Source: Devosia sp. (GTDB lineage: Bacteria > Pseudomonadota > Alphaproteobacteria > Rhizobiales > Devosiaceae). From it: a stretch of 64,000 bases of DNA. The translations under genes and the position numbers were made by a program. The notes below the pieces were generated by a model, which did not search any database, was not told the DNA's origin, and was given only the letters and a program-made list of their open reading frames with translations. Positions 44,952-54,314 of this stretch are shown here, one piece after another (within the stretch, counting starts at the first letter, position 1; each line of letters starts with the position of its first letter). Where the stretch lies: positions 22,431 to 86,430 of the forward strand of contig NZ_JAQGJV010000076.1 in NCBI RefSeq assembly GCF_028290435.1, read 5' to 3'.

Positions 44952-45989
44952 ATGACCAAGACCGCAGCGCTGCAGCCGATCGAGCCGATGGAAGCCAGGA
45001 GCGTGGATGAATTGTCCGAGGATGACGGCTGGCAGTTCGAGCCGAAATGGGATGGCTTTCGCTGCATCGCCGTGCGGAGTGGCGACGCGGTGGCGTTGTT
45101 CGCCAAATCGGGCAAGCCGCTGGGGCGGTATTTCCCCGAGATGGTGGCGATGATCGCCGGGCTGCCCGGCGGGCACTTCGTGCTGGACGGCGAACTGGTG
45201 ATTGAGGCCGCAGGCGAGTTGTCGTTCGATGCGTTACAGATGCGGTTGCACCCCGCCGAGAGCCGGGTGCGCAAGCTTGCTGCGGAAACGCCGGCGCTGT
45301 TCATTGCTTTCGATATGCTGGCCAATGCGGAAGGCGACCTGACTGGGTCGAGCCTGGAAGTGCGCCGTGTGGCGCTGGAGGGGTTTGTGGGGGCGGCCAA
45401 GGCGCCGGGATTGCGGCTGTCGCCGTTCACGCGTGATCGCAAGCAGGCGGCCAAATGGCTGGAGAAGGTGGGCGGGGCACTGGATGGCGTCATCGCCAAG
45501 CGACTGGATGGGCCGTATCTCAGCGGCGAGCGGGCCATGCTCAAGGTCAAGCGCATTCGCTCGGCCGATTGCGTGGTGGGCGGGTTTCGCTATGGCACGG
45601 ACAGCAAACTGGTTGGCTCGCTGCTGCTGGGACTGTTCAATGATCAGGGGCTGCTCGACCATGTCGGGTTCACCTCCGGCCTTGCGGCGGGGGAAAAGCC
45701 GGAGATCACCGAGCGGTTGGAAGCGCTCAAGGGACCGCCGGGTTTTACCGGCGACGCGCCGGGCGGGCCGAGCCGGTGGTCGAGCGAGCGATCAAGCCAG
45801 TGGGAGAGCCTGCGCCACGAACTGGTGGTCGAGGTGCTGTATGATCATGTGACGGGCAATCGGTTCCGCCACGGCACCAAGCTGCATCGCTGGCGCCCGG
45901 ACAAGGCGCCGCGCCAGTGCACGTTCGAGCAATTGGAGCCGGCGCGGAAGCCCGAGGGCGTCGTGGCGAAGACGATTGCCGGCGGCTAG
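44952..45989 (+). CDS. ligC: ATP-dependent DNA ligase (LigC-like)
   Basis: A 345-residue ATP-dependent ligase of the LigC type. Motif I is EPKWDGFR with the adenylated Lys at 32; motif III-like FIAFDMLA, motif IV-like DGVIAKRLDGPY and motif V LKVKR follow, then an OB-fold domain. It lacks the polymerase and primase parts of LigD and could seal breaks in repair. ATG 44952 with GGAG upstream was chosen; the frame from 44835 runs through a terminator. Confidence 0.9.
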   Translation: MTKTAALQPIEPMEARSVDELSEDDGWQFEPKWDGFRCIAVRSGDAVALFAKSGKPLGRYFPEMVAMIAGLPGGHFVLDGELVIEAAGELSFDALQMRLHPAESRVRKLAAETPALFIAFDMLANAEGDLTGSSLEVRRVALEGFVGAAKAPGLRLSPFTRDRKQAAKWLEKVGGALDGVIAKRLDGPYLSGERAMLKVKRIRSADCVVGGFRYGTDSKLVGSLLLGLFNDQGLLDHVGFTSGLAAGEKPEITERLEALKGPPGFTGDAPGGPSRWSSERSSQWESLRHELVVEVLYDHVTGNRFRHGTKLHRWRPDKAPRQCTFEQLEPARKPEGVVAKTIAGG

Positions 45990-46016
45990 GAAGCGCCGGC
46001 AATCGTGCCATCGGGG

Positions 46017-47780
46017 CTAAAAGAACAGATCGTCCAAGTCCGCTTCGGCCGAGGCCTCGCTAGCAATAACCGGCGGTGGCGCGGTGAGGTCCTTGCCGAA
46101 GAGCTGTTCGTGGATGCGGCGTTCGGCGTCCATGGTGTATTTGGTCCGCAAGGCGGACAGCACCGCGGCCAGTGCTTCGGACGGTGGATCGATGTGGTCG
46201 GCCGAGTATTGGACGATGAGGACGTGCATGTCGGCCATGGCTTCGGAAATGGCGGACTGGTCGGCAAAGCTGGAGGCCGCCTCGCCCAACAGGTTGACGA
46301 CCTTGGGGCCATCGAGGTTGAGCACGCCAAGCGCTTCGGCCAGCGTCTGATCGACGGTTTCGAGCAGGCCGAGGGCGGCGGTGGCTTCCTGCTCCAGTTG
46401 GCCGACCTGCCCGGCGGCGTCGCCAGAGGCAGCGGCGCCGAAAGACTGGGCCAGCCCCGCGGCTTCGTGGAGGCCACTCATGGCGGTTTCGGCTGCGGCA
46501 ACGGTTTCGCCGGTGAGTTCGCGCAATTGGCTGGCAATGACATTGAGGGCGGTGCCGCGCGGTCCGAGCTGGGCGCATTTGACGGCGGCGTTGAGGCTGA
46601 CAAGGCGCATATTGGCCTCGATTTCCTGCACGGCCTCTACGTGGCCGAGCAGGGATTGCACGGTGGCCTGCACGGCACCGGCGACGATTTCGAGCTTGCC
46701 GCGCTCGGTTTCGCAATCGCGCAACACCTCTGCGGCGTGGCGGAGCTGGTCGCTGAGGGCGGCGAGCGGGGATTGGGCGCCGGCCTTGCCCTGGCCATAG
46801 ATATCGCGGCTGCGCACCATGATGGTGCGGGCGTCGGTCGCCAGATCGCTAAGGGCGTTGGCGGCATCGGCGACGTCCCCCGTGAAGGCTTCGGCGGCGC
46901 TGGCCAATTGGGCGGCTTGCAGGCTGGTGATGGCGGCGAGGGCGGCGTCGTGCTCCTCGGAGGACAGATTGGCGCCAGCGACGCTGTTACCGTCAAACAG
47001 GTTGGCCAGGGTTTCGAGCGCGGTTTCGACATGTTCGAGGCGCTGGCGGGTGGCGTCGCCGACCTGCAGGGCCATGACGGCGCTGGCGATGCGGCCGCCG
47101 ATCTGGCGCGAGACGCGGCCGGTTTCGGCGCTGCCGTCGACCGAGGCCTGGCGCTGGCGGGTGACCGCCTCGAGGCTGCCGTCCATGCTGGCGGCAAGGC
47201 CACTCAACGTATCGGCATGGGCGGCCTCGAAATGGGCACGCTGTTCGGCGGCGCGGCGCACTTCGTCGGTCAATTGGCGGTAGACCGTGGAGAATTCCTG
47301 GATGGTGCGGCTGGCGCTTTCGCTGAGCTTGGCGATGTCGGTGGTGAAGACCTCGAAATCATCGCCGTCGCCGACAATGCCAGCGGCCACGACGCGGGCA
47401 TTGATGGCGACGATGCCCATCATCTTGACCGTGCGGCGCAGGTCCGAAATCGGGTGGTCGGCAGCGGCAACGACGCTGACAAGGCGCGCGAGATCGGCCT
47501 GTTCGGTCGCGAAGACGGCGGCGATGGCCTGGGATTCGGTGCCGATAGCGGCGAGGCGCGCGGAAGCCTCGTGTAGTTCGGGGCTTTCCAGACTCTGCGG
47601 CAGGGCCTCGAAAATGCGGGTGATGCGGTTGAGCATGGCCGCGCCCTTGGTCAGGCGATCGCCGACCGCCACGAAGGTGGTTTCGATGCGTTCGCGGGGC
47701 TCGACGATACCGGGCACGAGGGCCCGCAGGTCGCTGGCGGTGGGCAGGGCAGTTTGGGTCTGGCGGGCGAGGGCCGTCAT
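46017..47780 (-). CDS. Soluble receptor-like chemotaxis protein with CheZ-like motif
   Basis: A 587-residue, mostly helical protein without membrane segment. Residues 122-163 ([12 protein letters not shown]...IAKLSES) and 391-436 ([14 protein letters not shown]...LRELTGE) each resemble the hairpin tip of chemoreceptors, though the Glu and Arg contact residues are replaced. [13 protein letters not shown] at 239-251 holds a D-x-x-x-Q pair (D242, Q246) as in CheZ phosphatases. The C-terminus [10 protein letters not shown] is like the CheY-binding tail of CheZ. It is the last gene of the che operon, overlapping cheB by four bases. A CheY-P phosphatase or adaptor role is inferred. Confidence 0.75.
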   Translation of the reverse strand: MTALARQTQTALPTASDLRALVPGIVEPRERIETTFVAVGDRLTKGAAMLNRITRIFEALPQSLESPELHEASARLAAIGTESQAIAAVFATEQADLARLVSVVAAADHPISDLRRTVKMMGIVAINARVVAAGIVGDGDDFEVFTTDIAKLSESASRTIQEFSTVYRQLTDEVRRAAEQRAHFEAAHADTLSGLAASMDGSLEAVTRQRQASVDGSAETGRVSRQIGGRIASAVMALQVGDATRQRLEHVETALETLANLFDGNSVAGANLSSEEHDAALAAITSLQAAQLASAAEAFTGDVADAANALSDLATDARTIMVRSRDIYGQGKAGAQSPLAALSDQLRHAAEVLRDCETERGKLEIVAGAVQATVQSLLGHVEAVQEIEANMRLVSLNAAVKCAQLGPRGTALNVIASQLRELTGETVAAAETAMSGLHEAAGLAQSFGAAASGDAAGQVGQLEQEATAALGLLETVDQTLAEALGVLNLDGPKVVNLLGEAASSFADQSAISEAMADMHVLIVQYSADHIDPPSEALAAVLSALRTKYTMDAERRIHEQLFGKDLTAPPPVIASEASAEADLDDLFF

Positions 47781-48928
47781 TTGGTGATCCCTGAGGCGGT
47801 GCGGGCGTAGACGGTGATTTCGTTGGCGACGCGGCCCAGTGCTACCACCTTGGCGGCGGCGCCGCGCTGGATGGCTTCCTTGGGCATGCCGAAGACCACG
47901 GAGCTTTCTTCGTCCTGGGCGACCGTATAGCTGCCGGCCTGGCGCATTTCGAGCAGGCCGCGCGCGCCATCGTCGCCCATGCCGGTCAGGATGATGCCCA
48001 TGGCATTTTTGCCGGCGGTTTGCGATGCGGAGCGGAACATCACGTCCACGGAAGGGCGGTGGCGCGAGACGTGCGGGCCCTCGACGACGTTGACGGTGTA
48101 GCGGGAGCCGGCGCGGTGCAGCAGCATGTGCAGGTTGCCGGGAGCAATGAGGACGCGGCCAGCCTGGACCACGTCGCCGTCCTCGGCTTCCTTGATCTCC
48201 ATGGCGCAAATGCCGTTGAGGCGGCGGGCGAAGGCGTTGGTGAACTTTTCCGGCATGTGCTGGACGATGATGATGCCCGGCGTGGTGGCGGGCAGGGCCT
48301 CGAGCACTTCACGCAGGGCTTCGGTGCCGCCGGTGGAGGCGCCGATGCAGATGATGGGTTCGGTCACCGGCATCTTGGCGCGCTGCGAGGCGGCGCGAGC
48401 CTCGGAGTGGGGCGGGATGATCGCGTCGGCGTTAAGCTTGGCCTCGACGGTGAGGCGCGGCGCCGGCTTGTGGACGCCACCACGGAACTTGGCATGGGCA
48501 GCGGCCTTGGCGGCGTCGCAGATGCGCATCCGCGATTCCTTGAGGAATTCGGCGGTATCGACGCGCGGCTTGGTGACGACGTCGACGGCGCCGGCCTCGA
48601 GCGCCTGCATCAGCGTGTCGGAGCCGGCTTCGGCCAGCGAGGAGCAGATGACGACGGGGATGGGGCGTTGGCTCATGATCTTGCGCAGGAACGTCAGCCC
48701 GTCCATGCGCGGCAGCTCGATATCGAGGAACATGACGTCGGGCACTTCCTGGCGGATGCGCTCGACGGCCACATAGGGATCGGCGGCGGTGGCCATGACT
48801 TCCAGATCGGGATCGCCATTGATGATCTCGCTCAGCGTCATGCGCACGGAGGCGCTGTCATCGACGATGAGAACGCGAATCTTGCGATGGGAGCCGGGCT
48901 GGTTGGCTTCAGGCATGGGCGCGCTCAC
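47777..48928 (-). CDS. cheB: Chemotaxis protein-glutamate methylesterase CheB
   Basis: A 383-residue receiver-methylesterase. The receiver domain has [12 protein letters not shown] and phospho-acceptor Asp in [13 protein letters not shown]; the catalytic domain has the Ser in [11 protein letters not shown], His in [16 protein letters not shown] and Asp in [10 protein letters not shown]. It removes receptor methyl groups after phosphorylation by CheA. It starts at GTG 48928 (GTGA overlap with cheR); ATG 48916 is an alternative. Confidence 0.95.
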   Translation of the reverse strand: MSAPMPEANQPGSHRKIRVLIVDDSASVRMTLSEIINGDPDLEVMATAADPYVAVERIRQEVPDVMFLDIELPRMDGLTFLRKIMSQRPIPVVICSSLAEAGSDTLMQALEAGAVDVVTKPRVDTAEFLKESRMRICDAAKAAAHAKFRGGVHKPAPRLTVEAKLNADAIIPPHSEARAASQRAKMPVTEPIICIGASTGGTEALREVLEALPATTPGIIIVQHMPEKFTNAFARRLNGICAMEIKEAEDGDVVQAGRVLIAPGNLHMLLHRAGSRYTVNVVEGPHVSRHRPSVDVMFRSASQTAGKNAMGIILTGMGDDGARGLLEMRQAGSYTVAQDEESSVVFGMPKEAIQRGAAAKVVALGRVANEITVYARTASGITK

Positions 48929-49809
48929 GGCTTCTGGAAAACGGCGGGCGCGACCTGGCGCATGGTAATGCTGGTCCCGATCATGGATTCGGAATGGCCA
49001 AGGACCAGATACCCCCCGGGGCGTAAATGTTTGATCAACTTGAGGATCACGGCTTCCTGATCGGCCTTCTCGAAATAGATCAGCACATTGCGCAGGAAGA
49101 TGATGTCGACGTCGCTATCGAAGGGATAGGACTTGTCCATGAGGTTGAGGCGGGCGAAGCGCACCAGGCGGCGCAATTCGGGCACGATGCGCACTTCGGA
49201 GCGGGTGCCGGCCTTGCGGGCGAACATCAGGTAGCGCGACTGCTTGGCCTGCGGCACAGGGCTGATCATTTCGGCCGGATAGACGGCGCGCTGGCCCTGC
49301 TCCAACACGGCGGTCGAGATATCGGTGCCCAGGATGGAGAAGCGGAAGTCGGCACGCTGCTGGGCCAGATCGGCCAGCACCATGGCCAGCGTATAGGCCT
49401 CGGCGCCGGTGGAGCTGGCAGCGCTCCAGATTTTGAGCATGGGCTGGCGCTCGCCGCGGCGCAATTCCAGCAAAGCGGGCACCATTCGCTGTTCGAGGCA
49501 GTCGAAATGCTCGGGCTCGCGGAAGAAATCGGTCTTGTTGGTGGTCACCGCATTGATCAGGAAGGGGCGCTCGGCGACGAGGCCATCCTTCTTGAACAAG
49601 TAGGCGCAATAGGCGTCGAAGCTGTCGAGACCCAGGACGCGGATGCGCTTGCGCAGGCGGCCTTCCACCATCAGGCGCTTGGCGGGCGGCAGCTTGATGC
49701 CGACCTCATCGCCGATCAGGGTGGCGATGCGCTTGTAGTCGAGCGCGGTGAGGTGATCGTCTTCGTCGTCGATGCGGATAGCGGCGGCGGTACGAGCGGG
49801 AAGGGACAC
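48925..49809 (-). CDS. cheR: Chemotaxis methyltransferase CheR
   Basis: A 294-residue AdoMet-dependent enzyme that methylates receptor glutamates. The N-terminal helical domain ([20 protein letters not shown]) and the methyltransferase core ([44 protein letters not shown]) are complete. The start is GTG 49809 with GGAG upstream. A stable hairpin lies in the 63-base gap before it. None of the operon's receptors ends in the NWETF pentapeptide CheR uses in E. coli. Confidence 0.95.
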   Translation of the reverse strand: MSLPARTAAAIRIDDEDDHLTALDYKRIATLIGDEVGIKLPPAKRLMVEGRLRKRIRVLGLDSFDAYCAYLFKKDGLVAERPFLINAVTTNKTDFFREPEHFDCLEQRMVPALLELRRGERQPMLKIWSAASSTGAEAYTLAMVLADLAQQRADFRFSILGTDISTAVLEQGQRAVYPAEMISPVPQAKQSRYLMFARKAGTRSEVRIVPELRRLVRFARLNLMDKSYPFDSDVDIIFLRNVLIYFEKADQEAVILKLIKHLRPGGYLVLGHSESMIGTSITMRQVAPAVFQKP

Positions 49810-49828
49810 AATAAACTCCGGCCGGTGG

Positions 49829-49866
49829 CGGCACGTCGGATCCCGCTTCTGCGGGGCGACGTGCCG
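49829..49866 (-). other. Intercistronic stem-loop between cheW and cheR
   Basis: CGGCACGTCG (49829-49838) and CGACGTGCCG (49857-49866) form a 10-base stem; the loop contains a second stem CCCGC (49842-49846) / GCGGG (49851-49855) with TTCT. No T-tract follows, so it may stabilise the mRNA or slow cheR expression and not end it. Confidence 0.6.
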
Positions 49867-49873
49867 GAAGGGT

Positions 49874-50338
49874 TCAGGCAGCCTGCGTCACGGGCGCCGC
49901 AGAGGCGCCCAGCAGGATGTCGAGATCGAGCACGGTAACGAACTTACCGTTGCGTCGACCGATGCCGGCAATGCAGCGCCCGTTCCAGGCGCCGCTGATC
50001 GAGGGTGGCGGATCGAGCTCGTCGTCGTCGAGGATCGTCACCTCGAAGACCCGGTCGGTTCGGAGGCCAAGCCGACGCTCGCCATCAGCGCCGTCAATCG
50101 ACAGCACCACGATGCGGGTGTTCTCGGTGTCGTCCCTGGGCTCCATGTCGAGCGTCAGGCGCAGGTCGAGCACCGGAATGCCCTGGCCGCGGACATCGAT
50201 CATGCCGAGCAGGTTGGCGGGAGCCTGGGGCAGGCGCGCGATCGGGCGCATGTCCAGGATTTCCTGCACCTTTTCGACGGGGGCGGCGAAGATTTCTTCC
50301 GCGACCCCGAGCGTTACGTATTGCTGGTTCTCTGCCAT
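49874..50338 (-). CDS. cheW: Chemotaxis coupling protein CheW (first paralog)
   Basis: A 154-residue CheW. QQYVTLGVAEEIFAAPVEKVQEIL and NLLGMIDVRGQGIPVLDLR match the receptor- and CheA-binding surfaces; the second half ends with KFVTVLDLDILLG. It joins receptors to CheA. It follows the first receptor by 12 bases. A different CheW is at 56399-56896; the two share less than half of residues, judged by eye. Confidence 0.93.
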   Translation of the reverse strand: MAENQQYVTLGVAEEIFAAPVEKVQEILDMRPIARLPQAPANLLGMIDVRGQGIPVLDLRLTLDMEPRDDTENTRIVVLSIDGADGERRLGLRTDRVFEVTILDDDELDPPPSISGAWNGRCIAGIGRRNGKFVTVLDLDILLGASAAPVTQAA

Positions 50339-50350
50339 CTTGTCCTGCCT

Positions 50351-52165
50351 TTACGCTGCGCCGCGGCGCGAGAAAGCACCGTCGAGTTCGTCGTGGGCGT
50401 CATCGAGCGACAGGTTAAAACCGCCGCCGTCGTTATCGGCCGCAGCCGGCTTGCGCGCGCTCATATGGGGAGCGCCGGCCATGACGGCATCGCGCATACT
50501 GGGCTTGGCTGGCTTGCGCGCGGCCGGAGCGGGAGCCCTGGCGCGGTTGACCTGGTTCCCATCGATGCGGAAGTAGGAGATGGCCGTCTGCAGCTGCTCG
50601 GCCTGGGAGGCCAGCTCTTCCGACGTTGCCGACATTTCTTCGGCGGCGCTGGTGTTCTGCTGGGTCACCTTGTCGAGCTGCTGGATGGCAGTATTGATCT
50701 GGGAAGCGCCAGCACTCTGCTCACGGCTACCAGCGGAGATTTCTTCCACCAGTTCAGCGGTGCGCTGGATATCGGGGACCAGCTTGGCGAGCATGGCGCC
50801 AGCCGACTGGGCCGCCTTGACGGTGGTGCCGGAGAGCGTCGAGATTTCGGCGGCGGCAGCCTGGCTGCGTTCGGCGAGCTTGCGAACCTCGGAGGCGACC
50901 ACGGCAAAGCCGCGGCCATGTTCGCCGGCACGGGCGGCTTCCACCGCAGCGTGGAGAGCAAGCAGATCGGTCTGACGAGCGATTTCCTGCACGACCATGA
51001 TCTTTTCGGCGATGGTCTGCATGGCCGCGACGGCGTTGTTGACCGCTTCACCCGAGGCGATGGCATCGGCTGCCGACTGGCGGGCGATCTTTTCGGTCTG
51101 GTTGGCGTTATCGGCCGACTGCTTGATGGTGGCGGTCATTTCTTCCATCGAGGCCGAAGCCTCTTCGGTGGACGAAGCTTGCTCGGTCGCGCCCTGGCTC
51201 AGCTGTTCGGCAGTTGCCGACATTTCCTGGCTGCCGGCCGAGACGTTGTTGGCCGAAGCGATGGCGTCGGAGATGACTTCGCGCAGCTTCTCGACCATGC
51301 GCTTGAGCGAGATGCCCAGCGTGTCCTTGTCCGACAGCGGCTTGGGATCGACCGTGAGATCGCCATTGGAGATGGCGTCGGCGGTCGCCGCCATGGTGCG
51401 CAGGTTCTCGGTCATCACATTGACCTGGTCGACAACGTCCTTGATCTCGTCGTTCGACTTCATGTCGATGCGTTGATCAAGATCGCCGATGGCGACAGCG
51501 TCGATAACGCGTTTCACGCTGGCAAGCCCACGGCTGATGCTCACGGCGATCCAGAACGCGGCGCCGATGGCGAGCAGTACGGCAACTATGGAGGCGCCGA
51601 TCATCCACGCGCTCGACTGGGCATAGAGCACGTCGGTCGCGGTATTGGTCTCAGCAAGCAGGTTCTGCTGCGAGATAACCATGGCCTCCACGGCGGTGGT
51701 CAGTTCGTTGGTGATGGTTCGCCCGTTACCGGTGGTGATGGCGGTGGCGCCAGCGGTATCATTGACTTTCATCCGGTTACGGATGTCGTCGTCAGCCTTG
51801 ATGTATTGGTTGGCGAGATCCGCGATCTTTTCCCAATCGGGGCGGTAGGTTTCCGACGTGGACTTGAGGGCGGTCTCCACAGCGTTGGTGATTGCGGTGC
51901 GGGCCGTGTCGCCTTTGCCGATCTGCAGATCGCGCTCGGCCTGATCGACGGCCATGATCAGGCTCTTTTCGGAGCGGTTGATCTGCAGCAACTGAATGTT
52001 GGTCTGCTGAGCCAGCTGCAGCGACTGGGCAGGGCCATAAATGATGTCCGTGATGGCCGAGTTCAGCGCATTCATGTTGTAGATGCCGTAACTGGCGATA
52101 CCCGCCAGCATAAGGATGAGCATGGCGAAAGTGGAGATCAGCTTAAGCTTGATGGTTAGGCGCAT
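50351..52165 (-). CDS. Methyl-accepting chemotaxis receptor, two HAMP units, His at the tip
   Basis: A 604-residue receptor. TM1 is about 8-28, a helical sensor 29-185, TM2 186-208, HAMP-like units about 210-258 and 260-298, then the signalling hairpin. The tip reads [20 protein letters not shown]: residue 405 is His, not the almost universal Asn (codon CAC at 50953-50951). The C-terminus has the tail [17 protein letters not shown] shared with its paralogs. I chose ATG 52165 since paralogs also start MRLTIK; ATG 52192 is possible. Confidence 0.93.
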   Translation of the reverse strand: MRLTIKLKLISTFAMLILMLAGIASYGIYNMNALNSAITDIIYGPAQSLQLAQQTNIQLLQINRSEKSLIMAVDQAERDLQIGKGDTARTAITNAVETALKSTSETYRPDWEKIADLANQYIKADDDIRNRMKVNDTAGATAITTGNGRTITNELTTAVEAMVISQQNLLAETNTATDVLYAQSSAWMIGASIVAVLLAIGAAFWIAVSISRGLASVKRVIDAVAIGDLDQRIDMKSNDEIKDVVDQVNVMTENLRTMAATADAISNGDLTVDPKPLSDKDTLGISLKRMVEKLREVISDAIASANNVSAGSQEMSATAEQLSQGATEQASSTEEASASMEEMTATIKQSADNANQTEKIARQSAADAIASGEAVNNAVAAMQTIAEKIMVVQEIARQTDLLALHAAVEAARAGEHGRGFAVVASEVRKLAERSQAAAAEISTLSGTTVKAAQSAGAMLAKLVPDIQRTAELVEEISAGSREQSAGASQINTAIQQLDKVTQQNTSAAEEMSATSEELASQAEQLQTAISYFRIDGNQVNRARAPAPAARKPAKPSMRDAVMAGAPHMSARKPAAADNDGGGFNLSLDDAHDELDGAFSRRGAA

Positions 52166-52244
52166 TTCAGCAGTCCTGTTCTGGGAAATCATCGCGCCAT
52201 GCTGGCGGACGTAGGCGTTAAGACCGGTCAGGGTGGAAGAAGGA

Positions 52245-52276
52245 ATGGGTTACCGCCGGGCATGCCGGTAACCCAT
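52245..52276 (-). other. Intercistronic stem-loop between two receptor genes
   Basis: ATGGGTTACCG (52245-52255) and CGGTAACCCAT (52266-52276) form a perfect 11-base stem with a 10-base loop in the 118-base gap. It starts eight bases after the upstream receptor stop. There is no T-run after it, so partial termination or mRNA protection is more likely than a full stop. Confidence 0.65.
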
Positions 52277-52283
52277 GATGGGA

Positions 52284-54218
52284 TTAGGCCGCGCCGCGGC
52301 GGCTGAAGGCGCCGTCGAGGTCGTCATGGGCGTCGTCGAGGCTGAGGTCGAACCCGCCGCTGCCCGTGTCGCTAGAGCTCTTGTGAGAGCTCATATGTGG
52401 TGCTGAGGCCATTACCGCGGAGCGGACGTCGCCCTTGGACTTGGTGAAGGCCTTGCGAGCCGGGGGCGGGGCCTCGGCCTTGTTGGAGTGGCGGTCCTCG
52501 ATGCGGAAGTAGCTGATCGCCGACTGCAACTGCTCTGCTTGGGTAGCCAGTTCTTCCGACGTTGCCGACATTTCTTCGGCGGCGCTGGTGTTCTGCTGGG
52601 TCACCTTGTCGAGCTGTTGGATCGCCGTATTGATCTGGGCGGCGCCGGCATTCTGTTCGCGGCTGGCGGCGGAGATTTCCTCGACAAGTTCTGCCGTGCG
52701 CTGAATATCGGGGACCAGCTTGGCCAGCATATCGCCAGCCGATTGAGCCGCCTTGACCGTGGTGCCGGAGAGCGTGGAAATCTCGGTCGCCGCAGCCTGG
52801 CTGCGTTCGGCGAGTTTACGGACCTCGGAAGCCACGACCGCAAAGCCGCGACCATGTTCGCCCGCGCGGGCGGCTTCCACCGCGGCGTTGAGGGCGAGCA
52901 GATCGGTCTGGCGGGCGATTTCCTGCACCACCATGATCTTTTCGGCGATCGTCTGCATGGCGGCCACCGCATTGGTCACCGCTTCCCCGCTGGCCAGCGC
53001 ATCAGCCGCCGATTGGCGGGCGATCTTTTCGGTCTGGCTGGCATTGTCGGCCGACTGCTTGATGGTCGCGGCCATCTGTTCCATCGAGGCCGAGGCCTCT
53101 TCGGTGGACGATGCCTGCTCGGTGGCGCCCTGGCTCAGCTGTTCGGCGGTCGCCGACATTTCCTGGCTGCCGGCCGAGACGTTGTTGGCCGAGGCGATGG
53201 CATCGGCGATGACTTCGCGCAGCTTTTCCACCATCCGCAACAGAGCCAGGCCCAGCGTGTCCTTGTCGGATAGCGGCTTGGGGGTGACGGTCAGGTCGCC
53301 AGCGGCGATCTGTTCGGCGATGGAGGCGGAAGCGCGCAGGCCATCGACCATGCGTTCCATGGCCTTGCCCAAAGTGTCCTTGTCGGACAGGATCTTGGGC
53401 TTGTTGGAGAGATCGCCATAGCCGATCGCATCGGCGACGGCGGCCGAGGCGCGCAGGTTTTCGGTCATTGTGTTGACGGTGTTGACCACGTCCTTGATCT
53501 CGTCATTGGTCTTGATGACGATGTTCTGGTCGAGATCGCCGATGGCGACGGCATCGATAGCGGTCTTGATCTTGCCCAGGCCACGGCTGATGCCGGTGAT
53601 GATCCACAGGGCCGCGCCGATGGCGAGGATGGACGATCCACCCAGCAGAGCGAGCAACAGCAGGCGGCTGGAATTGTAGAGGTCCTCGGCGGCCTGGACC
53701 GCTTCGGCCAATTGCTTGTTGTTCAGCTCGGCGATGTTGTCGAGAGCGGTGACCGAGGCCGCGCGCACCTGGGCGGCCTTGCCTGAAGCCAAGGCAAAGG
53801 CCTCGGCGTTCAGATTGAGGCTGCCGAGACGGCGCACTTCGGCGTGTTGGACCAGATAGGCGTTGTAATCGGCAGTGAACTGCTCAACCAGCGGCTTGCC
53901 TTGTTCGCTCGACAAGTCCTTGAGCTGGGATGACGCGGCGGCAATTTCCGCGATTTTGGCATCCATTTCGGCGGCCAGCTTTTCGAGCCCGGCGGCATCC
54001 TGGGTGAGAATGTAATTCTTTTCGTCACGGGCCACCGTCAGGGTGGCGACTTCCAGCTCGGAGGCGAGCTGGATGCGCTTGACGTTACCTTCGGTGGCAG
54101 CGCTGAAGCTGTCGTTCAATGCGCCCAGATTCTGCAGGGCGATGAACATGCTGATTCCAGAGAGGACGATAACCACTACAAACGCAGCGGTGAGTTTGGC
54201 CTTGATCGTAAGTCTCAC
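52284..54218 (-). CDS. Methyl-accepting chemotaxis receptor, three HAMP units
   Basis: A 644-residue receptor starting at GTG 54218. TM1 about 8-28, sensor 29-180, TM2 about 185-208, then three HAMP-like units: about 210-258, 259-297 and 298-338; the last two share LSDKDTLG. The signalling domain has [20 protein letters not shown] with a normal Asn. C-terminal tail [15 protein letters not shown] then SRRGAA. Its third HAMP unit is nearly the second of the neighbour at 50351, so it looks like that receptor with one extra unit. Confidence 0.93.
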   Translation of the reverse strand: MRLTIKAKLTAAFVVVIVLSGISMFIALQNLGALNDSFSAATEGNVKRIQLASELEVATLTVARDEKNYILTQDAAGLEKLAAEMDAKIAEIAAASSQLKDLSSEQGKPLVEQFTADYNAYLVQHAEVRRLGSLNLNAEAFALASGKAAQVRAASVTALDNIAELNNKQLAEAVQAAEDLYNSSRLLLLALLGGSSILAIGAALWIITGISRGLGKIKTAIDAVAIGDLDQNIVIKTNDEIKDVVNTVNTMTENLRASAAVADAIGYGDLSNKPKILSDKDTLGKAMERMVDGLRASASIAEQIAAGDLTVTPKPLSDKDTLGLALLRMVEKLREVIADAIASANNVSAGSQEMSATAEQLSQGATEQASSTEEASASMEQMAATIKQSADNASQTEKIARQSAADALASGEAVTNAVAAMQTIAEKIMVVQEIARQTDLLALNAAVEAARAGEHGRGFAVVASEVRKLAERSQAAATEISTLSGTTVKAAQSAGDMLAKLVPDIQRTAELVEEISAASREQNAGAAQINTAIQQLDKVTQQNTSAAEEMSATSEELATQAEQLQSAISYFRIEDRHSNKAEAPPPARKAFTKSKGDVRSAVMASAPHMSSHKSSSDTGSGGFDLSLDDAHDDLDGAFSRRGAA

Positions 54219-54234
54219 GGTAACCCCCTAAGCA

Positions 54235-54305
54235 GGGCCGCTTCTGCGGCCCTCAGTGAAAAAAGGTCGGCAATATAGGAAGACGGCCGCGGCGGACCGC
54301 GGCCG
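54235..54305 (-). other. Two intercistronic stem-loops between receptor genes
   Basis: GGGCCGC (54235-54241) and GCGGCCC (54246-54252) form one stem with TTCT loop; CGGCCGCGG (54284-54292) and CCGCGGCCG (54297-54305) form a second. Between them the minus strand has a six-T stretch (54264-54259). They fill the 96-base gap between the one-HAMP and three-HAMP receptor genes. Confidence 0.6.
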
Positions 54306-54314
54306 GCAGAGCAA

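Noticed and set aside
49772..52159. 795-codon frame opposite cheW and the first receptor
   Set aside because: Spans two real genes on the other strand, has shadow composition and no start signals.
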